Assembly: GCA_023261345.1 (NCBI GenBank)
Contig: JAHFPE010000005.1
Location: forward strand, 1 to 11,063
Direction: 5' to 3'
Length of the DNA: 11,063 nucleotides
Origin: Candidatus Woesearchaeota archaeon
Lineage (GTDB): Archaea > Nanobdellota > Nanobdellia > Woesearchaeales > ARS49
A program made the position numbers and the translations under genes. The notes beneath the pieces were generated by a model. That model saw nothing but the letters and a program-made list of their open reading frames with translations. It was not told the origin of the DNA and did not search any database. Position 1 is the first letter of the stretch. The number at the start of each line of letters is the position of its first letter. Below, piece after piece: positions 6,680 to 11,063 of this stretch.

Positions 6680-6697
6680 CATTATTTATTGATCATC
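6665..6697. terminator. Hairpin spanning the convergent stop codons
   Basis: GATGATCAA at 6665-6673 pairs perfectly with TTGATCATC at 6689-6697; after one mismatch, two further A-T pairs extend the stem inward. The stop codons of both convergent genes (TAG at 6677-6679 on plus, TGA at 6695-6693 on minus) fall inside the element. The loop and inner stem are A/T-rich. The symmetry allows it to act on transcripts from either side, as terminator or 3'-end stabiliser. Archaeal intrinsic termination mainly needs U-runs, which are weak here, so the termination role is inferred. Confidence 0.5.
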
Positions 6698-7415
6698 CTA
6701 CTCTTGAATACAGTAGTATTCCTCGTATCATTAAAATCCCGAAAACAACAGCGAGTGCACAGTTAATCCGCACATTCCAAAATTGTATAACTGACTTAGG
6801 AATTTTACGCAAGTGTAGCGCAAGTATGTTGAGCGCTGCAGCAATACTTGCACTCAGAACAACCATCGCTACTATGAAGAGAAGAGCATACCCTTGCGGA
6901 TTTACTCTTTCTTTAAAGCAACTCTCATATACACAATTTATGTTTTCATTTGCACTTGAAGCAAACAATGATATTGACAATAAGAAAAGAACAAATCCCG
7001 CAACTGCGAGTGGCGCATATTTCGATTCCTTTCTTAGGGACAACCAACTTGCAAGAACAAGCGGGATCACCAAAAAATGCCGAAACGTATTTGCAAACTC
7101 AAACCAAGGAATGCCACCATGAAATAAGTACGCAGGAGAAAAATCCTCCCAAGCCAATTGTGTTCCACCAAGAACAATTGCAGCATACTCAAAAATCCAA
7201 ACCAACTGCATAGGCAAAGAACTCGCAAGAACTCCTGTAAGTATCGTTGCATTCTCAAACAACAACCCGAGTCCTGCTAGCAGCACGATAATACTACAAA
7301 ACCACAGAACATCCCAAGAATAAAACCCGTACTTCGAAATTTTTAGAATAGTATCAAATAACCACCATGCAATTAGAAGAATTCCGCTAAGCTTTTTCCA
7401 TCGCATGATCTGCAT
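6693..7415 (-). CDS. Unrecognised seven-pass membrane protein
   Basis: I do not recognise this 240-residue protein. Hydrophobic stretches suggest about seven membrane segments, near residues 9-26, 35-53, 57-76, 113-128, 134-152, 177-198 and 216-235. The stretch between about 83 and 112 is rich in aromatic residues and includes 'FHGGIPWFEFANTFRHFLVIP', resembling a conserved polar membrane motif with histidines. A loop before the sixth segment holds a CX4C pair (C161 and C166). The ATG at 7415 is preceded by the purine-rich AAGGAAAGGA (7416-7425 on the minus strand), which overlaps the stop of the upstream gene, so the two are probably coupled. It is the last gene of a minus-strand group encoding membrane or secreted proteins. 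It could be a transporter, an enzyme or a partner of the Cys-rich surface proteins; nothing seen decides this. Confidence 0.75.
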   Translation of the reverse strand: MQIMRWKKLSGILLIAWWLFDTILKISKYGFYSWDVLWFCSIIVLLAGLGLLFENATILTGVLASSLPMQLVWIFEYAAIVLGGTQLAWEDFSPAYLFHGGIPWFEFANTFRHFLVIPLVLASWLSLRKESKYAPLAVAGFVLFLLSISLFASSANENINCVYESCFKERVNPQGYALLFIVAMVVLSASIAAALNILALHLRKIPKSVIQFWNVRINCALAVVFGILMIRGILLYSRVG

Positions 7416-7425
7416 TCCTTTCCTT
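7416..7425 (-). promoter_or_regulatory. Ribosome binding site overlapping the upstream stop
   Basis: On the minus strand AAGGAAAGGA runs directly up to the ATG at 7415 and shares bases with the TAA stop (7427-7425) of the preceding gene. This supports the start chosen and translational coupling. It is the clearest Shine-Dalgarno-type site in the window and sits at an operon-internal gene, as is usual in archaea that use leaderless first genes. Confidence 0.5.
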
Positions 7426-7955
7426 TAGACATCCTCTAGAGAAAGCACGCCATTTCTGCACACTATTGTTTCATTTCTTAGAACGATTTTTTCGTCATTT
7501 GAAAGAATTTCGTTTACAGAAAATTGCAAATTTGAAACATTTCCACAACCAATAACTCTTTTGCCATCAGAAATTACTTGGACATGTGGACACGCAGAAT
7601 AGATCGTCCCCGGATGTGTAGCTAAAAATTCTACATACTGATTATGTGAAACACTAAACTTCACAGGTGCTTCATTAGGTGCAATCAAACGCACAGTCCA
7701 ATTTTCTGAACAACTCCCAAGCAGTATTGCACTGTAATTTTCAAGAACACACGAATTCTCGCCGCAATCTGCACTCTCTACAATCTTTCCTGTTTGATCA
7801 AGAAGTTCAATCACACCACTTGTTTGAATCTCGTTAGGAACTGGCGCAACATACAAACTTGCAATTCCTCCTATTGCAACAAGAAGGATGCACAAAAGAA
7901 AAACCCAGATAGTTCTTGCATCTTTTCGCGTTTTTCGTTCGAATGTTTTTTTCAT
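7425..7955 (-). CDS. Single-pass protein with Cys-rich extracellular domain, unrecognised
   Basis: The 176-residue product has a basic N-terminus ('MKKTFERKTRKDAR'), one hydrophobic segment at about 15-36 and then a soluble domain of about 140 residues that should lie outside the cell. This domain has six cysteines (C64, C69, C82, C122, C137, C166) and four N-glycosylation sequons (N73, N85, N139, N161), fitting a disulfide-bonded surface protein. The segment 'SGVIELLDQTGKIVESADCGENSCVLENYSAILLGS' and the later strand-rich text suggest a small beta domain, without a family I can name. No TATA box is seen at the usual distance, so it is probably transcribed with the upstream small gene (76-base gap). 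It is followed after 9 bases by the seven-pass protein gene. Confidence 0.7.
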   Translation of the reverse strand: MKKTFERKTRKDARTIWVFLLCILLVAIGGIASLYVAPVPNEIQTSGVIELLDQTGKIVESADCGENSCVLENYSAILLGSCSENWTVRLIAPNEAPVKFSVSHNQYVEFLATHPGTIYSACPHVQVISDGKRVIGCGNVSNLQFSVNEILSNDEKIVLRNETIVCRNGVLSLEDV

Positions 7956-8031
7956 CTGTTGTATACGTTGATGATCTTGTTTGTCGTCTTATTCTAAGAT
8001 TTTGATTCGAGGTTTCGCCAACTGCAAGATT

Positions 8032-8361
8032 TTATTTTCCTGAGCTAGGAGGAGGTTCTGCAACACAAGAATCTGAACGGATAGTTCTTCCAACAGCACG
8101 ATCAGTTCTTTGGTCATACACAAGAGTGTATGTGATTGCGACAGAACAAATCTGGCATCCACTTCCTTCACACTTTCGATATGAATCACTGATTTGTTTT
8201 GCATTTGGAGCAAGAGTTAGATTTGCTTTCTCTGCATCACTAATTGACGGACCTGCGGCAAAAGACTCACTTACAATAATCGCGCCAATAATTAACGCTA
8301 GTGTGAAAACAATTAGAAATGAATGATATACATTCGCCTTTTTCTTCCACGATAATGCCAT
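8032..8361 (-). CDS. Small secreted or membrane-anchored Cys protein, unrecognised
   Basis: The 109-residue product starts with a basic stretch ('MALSWKKKANVYH'), followed by a hydrophobic segment at about 14-31 and 'SFAAG', which could be a signal-peptidase site near residue 36. The mature part is about 70 residues and carries CX4CX2C ('CEGSGCQIC', C64/C69/C72) plus C99, so two disulfides or a small metal site are possible. The tail 'EPPPSSGK' is proline/serine-rich. I know no family for it. The start is well supported: a TATA box centred 28 bases upstream predicts a leaderless or near-leaderless mRNA. It probably heads a minus-strand unit with the two membrane-protein genes downstream. Confidence 0.65.
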   Translation of the reverse strand: MALSWKKKANVYHSFLIVFTLALIIGAIIVSESFAAGPSISDAEKANLTLAPNAKQISDSYRKCEGSGCQICSVAITYTLVYDQRTDRAVGRTIRSDSCVAEPPPSSGK

Positions 8362-8384
8362 CTTAGAATTGGATAAAATGCTAC

Positions 8385-8393
8385 TATATATAA
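8385..8393 (-). promoter_or_regulatory. Strong TATA box of the minus-strand surface/membrane gene group
   Basis: The minus strand reads TTATATATA, centred 28 bases upstream of the ATG at 8361. It is a strong TATA match. Because TATATATA is nearly symmetrical it could also fire towards the plus strand, where no convincing gene begins. Confidence 0.65.
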
Positions 8394-8586
8394 GTTTCTT
8401 TGGGTGTTAGAAATCGAAAAGTGGCATCGACTCACCATTCTTGCCTTGCCTCCGCGTTCCAAAATTCAGTATGAACTACCCTTCTGCAGTCACGAAGCTT
8501 CCTTTGGCGTCCCACAATATTTTACAATAACGCGTATCCACACTCGCAAGAAGGAAACTTTTCAATATCGTCTCATTTTACAAATG
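8394..8586. other. Intergenic region without a convincing gene
   Basis: This is most of the gap between the two divergent surface-protein transcription units. A 75-codon plus-strand frame opens at a GTG (8404) and ends at a TGA (8629-8631) directly before the next gene, but it lacks a recognisable ribosome site, has no family resemblance and contains the downstream gene's TATA box. I see no tRNA or strong hairpin. It may hold regulatory sites or be a decayed gene end. Confidence 0.4.
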
Positions 8587-8596
8587 TTTAAATATA
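8587..8596 (+). promoter_or_regulatory. TATA box of the large Cys-rich protein gene
   Basis: TTTAAATATA is centred about 40 bases before the ATG at 8632, predicting transcription from about 8618 and a short leader of about 14 bases. That leader contains the purine-rich GAGGGG at 8621-8626, five bases before the ATG, which may serve as a ribosome binding site. This gene would therefore be leadered, unlike most others here. Confidence 0.55.
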
Positions 8597-8631
8597 GTCC
8601 ATTGTTCACTTCGGAAAAAAGAGGGGTTTGA

Positions 8632-11063
8632 ATGAATAGAGAATACGCAGACTTACATCTGCACTTACCTACGAGACCTGCTGTGAATGGCGTACTTTTT
8701 GTACTTTCGTGTTCAATTCTTCTAACCGTCCTATTCCTTGCTTTTGTACCTCCAGTGATTGCAACGTGTCCTCTGTCAATTCAACTTTGTTTTTTTCCTG
8801 ATACGGAGAATTGTTCTCTTCCTACGGGTGAACCGCTATGCACAAATGCGTTGCCAAAGAATGATTGTGGAACTGCGCCACAAGGAACATTTGATTGTCA
8901 ACTTCCCGGCATTCAACGATGCTGGCCAAATCTACTGACGAATAACCTTAAGCCGTCATACGAGGGATGGTATGCCACAAAAAGCAGTTGCGGCGGAACT
9001 ACACAAACACAAAAAGTTTTTTGCTTAGACTATGACAAATCACCTGAACAATTCTGCCAGCCAAGTTGCTTTGACAAAACACCAGCATTCAGAACTGATG
9101 TAGGCTCAAATGCCTGCTGTGGAGATGACAATGAATGCATGTTTGGAAGCAATGGAAGTCTTTGCACACAAACAGCTAACACAAAATGGCTCTGGCTTTC
9201 GCACACCCAACTTGGAAGCGTGTTCAGAAGCGTTTGTAGCAACCACACAATTCTCATCGGAGATACATATTATTCCTGCTCTTCAAACCATACACTTCCC
9301 CCTTCAGGAATGACGCTCACTCAACTTTCAATAACAAACGTCAGCAAACGTGTTAGTATTAATGATGAAGATGTAGAAGTACGAACACACGATTATGCAT
9401 GCGTCAAGCCAGCTGCAATGCCATTTGTGGTTGTAGAATGTACAGGAGACCAACCGGGCTTTAGCGGAGGAACAGACGAAGCACAAGCACCATTTTCAGT
9501 TCAATTTCAAACAGGAGATGTCATTGAAAATGTAACTGCACGACCGAACACCACGTTTTATTGCACTTCTTTTGGCAGATGGACTGCAGATCTTGATAGT
9601 ACAGACAAACGCTCGTGCGAACAGTCAGACTTCAAATGGACAGGGAGTAAATGCTGCGGAGAACCTGAAGACACCCAGGAGTTTTACAACGAACCAAACA
9701 AACTTCCAACTGGACTTCCCTCATGGCTACCAGGCGCACTGTTTTCAAACACAATCGGAAACACAAGCGTCATCACTGGCGGCTGCTGGAACAGTTCGTA
9801 TGTTGGACTTGGTAGTTTTATTCCGCAAGTAGCAACAGGAACACCCACAATAACAAACAACACTGTTCTCAATTACAAAGGTCAATTCATAGGATGCAAC
9901 CTTGCAGAAGGCTCACTCTATCTTTCATTACAGGATACATATCGAGCAACTCCATTAGTTCAAAATAAGCAATTATGCACTGCTGCACCAAATGCAAAAC
10001 CCGGAGTTCAAGCACAGCACGCATTTTGTTCATTCAAAAACATTTGGGAATTCTCAATAGACATACGCGACAAAACAGAAAGCATTGCTTGGGATGATCC
10101 TGAAGTACTCGAGGATATACCCGGATTCATGCACACAAATTGCTGTTCAAACACCAGCTGCTGGAACGGCACAACATGTCAGAGAGACCAATCAAATGAC
10201 AGCAAACCAACTCCAATATACCCCGGAGGCCTTAGGTGCGTTCGAGGAGAATGGACAACACAACAACCAAAATCAAGCCCCGATGGAACATTTAGCGGTT
10301 TCTGTCCAGTTGCCTCACAATGCCTTCTTGATCCAAATGGACGAAGTGACCTTAATGGAGATATTACGAGCGCCTTACTCGCAACACAATCCAACCAGCG
10401 GCCCCAATGCTTGAATGATTCGCAATACTTTTTTGACAATTACTGTGACAGTGGAACATGGACAAGTAGAACAAAACTTCTAGGATTACAGCTCACAAGC
10501 ATTGCACAACAAGTAAGCCCCAACTCATATACAGTTTACTGCGATGAATTCTCTAAAGTTTTCAACAACATCGACTATCCTGTTGATGGCGCACTTGTTC
10601 GATCACGACTTAACACATCTTGCTCAATTCTTGGACACCCAGGAAAACCATGCGTGAATAACGTCTGCGTTCTACGAACACCAGGAGGAATTGGAACTGG
10701 CTTTTCCACAAATGTTCCAATTAACAGTTCAAGCTCAGTTCTCATTTCACTCGGATATCCTTTCGCTGCGTGCAATGGAGCAATGATCAGAGATGGAGCA
10801 TACCATGCATGCAGTGCCGGTCTGTGGTACAATGATGCACTTCAGAGCGTAATTTCATTACCCTTCCTTGCAGAACAAAACGTTCCTGCAGTACTCACAA
10901 TAAATCCAGAAACAATTCGAAAGTTCAATACAACATTCAATAAACTTAGCACTGCAGCATCAGCAAACGCAACACCCCTTAATCCCTATGACCAACTTTT
11001 CCAGACGACAACTATACTTCGACGCATGTACGCTTCACGAACAGGAACAACAGCAATTTTTAG
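8632..11063 (+). CDS. Large secreted Cys-rich, sequon-rich surface protein, C-terminus cut by window edge
   Basis: The frame stays open from ATG 8632 to the last base, giving 810 residues without a stop. A hydrophobic segment at about 20-40 ending in 'VIATC' is a signal peptide or N-terminal anchor. The rest is polar and strand-like, with about 42 cysteines and about 18 N-x-S/T sequons, so it is almost surely exported, disulfide-bonded and glycosylated. Double cysteines occur at 162-163 ('ACCGDDNEC'), 341-342 ('WTGSKCCGEPED') and 504-505 ('NCCSNTSCWNGTTC'), about 165-180 residues apart, suggesting three diverged modules. A later part has 'GGLRCVRGEWTT' and 'CLNDSQYFFDNYCDSGTWTSRTK'. I recall similar CCGD/CWNG-style text in large hypothetical proteins of DPANN archaea but cannot name a family. 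It could be an adhesin, S-layer-type or host-contact protein; this is a guess. It has its own promoter and diverges from other secreted-protein genes. Confidence 0.8.
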   Translation, partial: MNREYADLHLHLPTRPAVNGVLFVLSCSILLTVLFLAFVPPVIATCPLSIQLCFFPDTENCSLPTGEPLCTNALPKNDCGTAPQGTFDCQLPGIQRCWPNLLTNNLKPSYEGWYATKSSCGGTTQTQKVFCLDYDKSPEQFCQPSCFDKTPAFRTDVGSNACCGDDNECMFGSNGSLCTQTANTKWLWLSHTQLGSVFRSVCSNHTILIGDTYYSCSSNHTLPPSGMTLTQLSITNVSKRVSINDEDVEVRTHDYACVKPAAMPFVVVECTGDQPGFSGGTDEAQAPFSVQFQTGDVIENVTARPNTTFYCTSFGRWTADLDSTDKRSCEQSDFKWTGSKCCGEPEDTQEFYNEPNKLPTGLPSWLPGALFSNTIGNTSVITGGCWNSSYVGLGSFIPQVATGTPTITNNTVLNYKGQFIGCNLAEGSLYLSLQDTYRATPLVQNKQLCTAAPNAKPGVQAQHAFCSFKNIWEFSIDIRDKTESIAWDDPEVLEDIPGFMHTNCCSNTSCWNGTTCQRDQSNDSKPTPIYPGGLRCVRGEWTTQQPKSSPDGTFSGFCPVASQCLLDPNGRSDLNGDITSALLATQSNQRPQCLNDSQYFFDNYCDSGTWTSRTKLLGLQLTSIAQQVSPNSYTVYCDEFSKVFNNIDYPVDGALVRSRLNTSCSILGHPGKPCVNNVCVLRTPGGIGTGFSTNVPINSSSSVLISLGYPFAACNGAMIRDGAYHACSAGLWYNDALQSVISLPFLAEQNVPAVLTINPETIRKFNTTFNKLSTAASANATPLNPYDQLFQTTTILRRMYASRTGTTAIF

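Noticed and set aside
8004..8020. GATTCGAGG-like text resembling part of a tRNA T-arm
   Set aside because: No matching acceptor, D-arm or anticodon stem could be laid out around it.
8404..8631. 75-codon plus-strand frame ending with TGA directly before the large gene's ATG
   Set aside because: GTG start without a ribosome site, no recognisable family, no signal or membrane pattern, and it contains the downstream TATA box. Kept only as intergenic sequence.
10085..10414. 109-codon plus-strand frame inside the large Cys-rich gene
   Set aside because: Out-of-frame shadow; the long frame has a consistent Cys and sequon pattern across the same bases.

Overview
The window looks like a piece of an archaeal chromosome, most likely from a DPANN lineage of the Woesearchaeota/Nanoarchaeota kind. 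Three genes are archaeal information-processing or regulatory types: aPelota, the RNase P subunit Rpp30/Rnp3 and a TrmB-family regulator. Starts are preceded by A/T-rich TATA boxes centred about 25-29 bases upstream, which is the leaderless-transcript layout of archaea. The base composition is AT-rich and intergenic gaps are short. The phylum is an inference; domain Archaea is well supported.

Layout, left to right. (1) Bases 1-567, minus strand: the first 189 codons of a TrmB-family regulator, cut by the window edge. It diverges from a radical SAM gene with a B12-binding-like N-terminal region (618-2033, plus). A single palindromic TATA element (590-597) sits between them at the right distance for both starts, and a spaced inverted repeat (570-590) lies next to it. 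(2) Bases 2062-3884, minus strand: an operon of a bacterial-type RsuA/RluB pseudouridine synthase followed, after 2 bases, by aPelota. (3) The RNase P gene (4029-4601, plus) diverges from that operon. (4) A polyamine pair on the plus strand: speD (4662-4997) and a spermidine-synthase-like protein with seven N-terminal membrane segments (5084-6679). Together they would decarboxylate AdoMet and transfer the aminopropyl group. (5) Minus-strand genes 8361 to 6693: a small secreted or anchored Cys-containing protein, a single-pass Cys-rich ectodomain protein and a seven-pass membrane protein, all unrecognised. (6) From 8632 to the window end, plus strand: the first 810 residues of a large secreted protein with about 42 cysteines outside the signal segment and about 18 N-glycosylation sequons, divergent from group 5.

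Regions 1-4 hold recognisable, mostly housekeeping functions. Regions 5-6 form an uncharacterised cell-surface block and are the least explained part of the window. I see no tRNA, rRNA, CRISPR array, insertion sequence or other mobile element.
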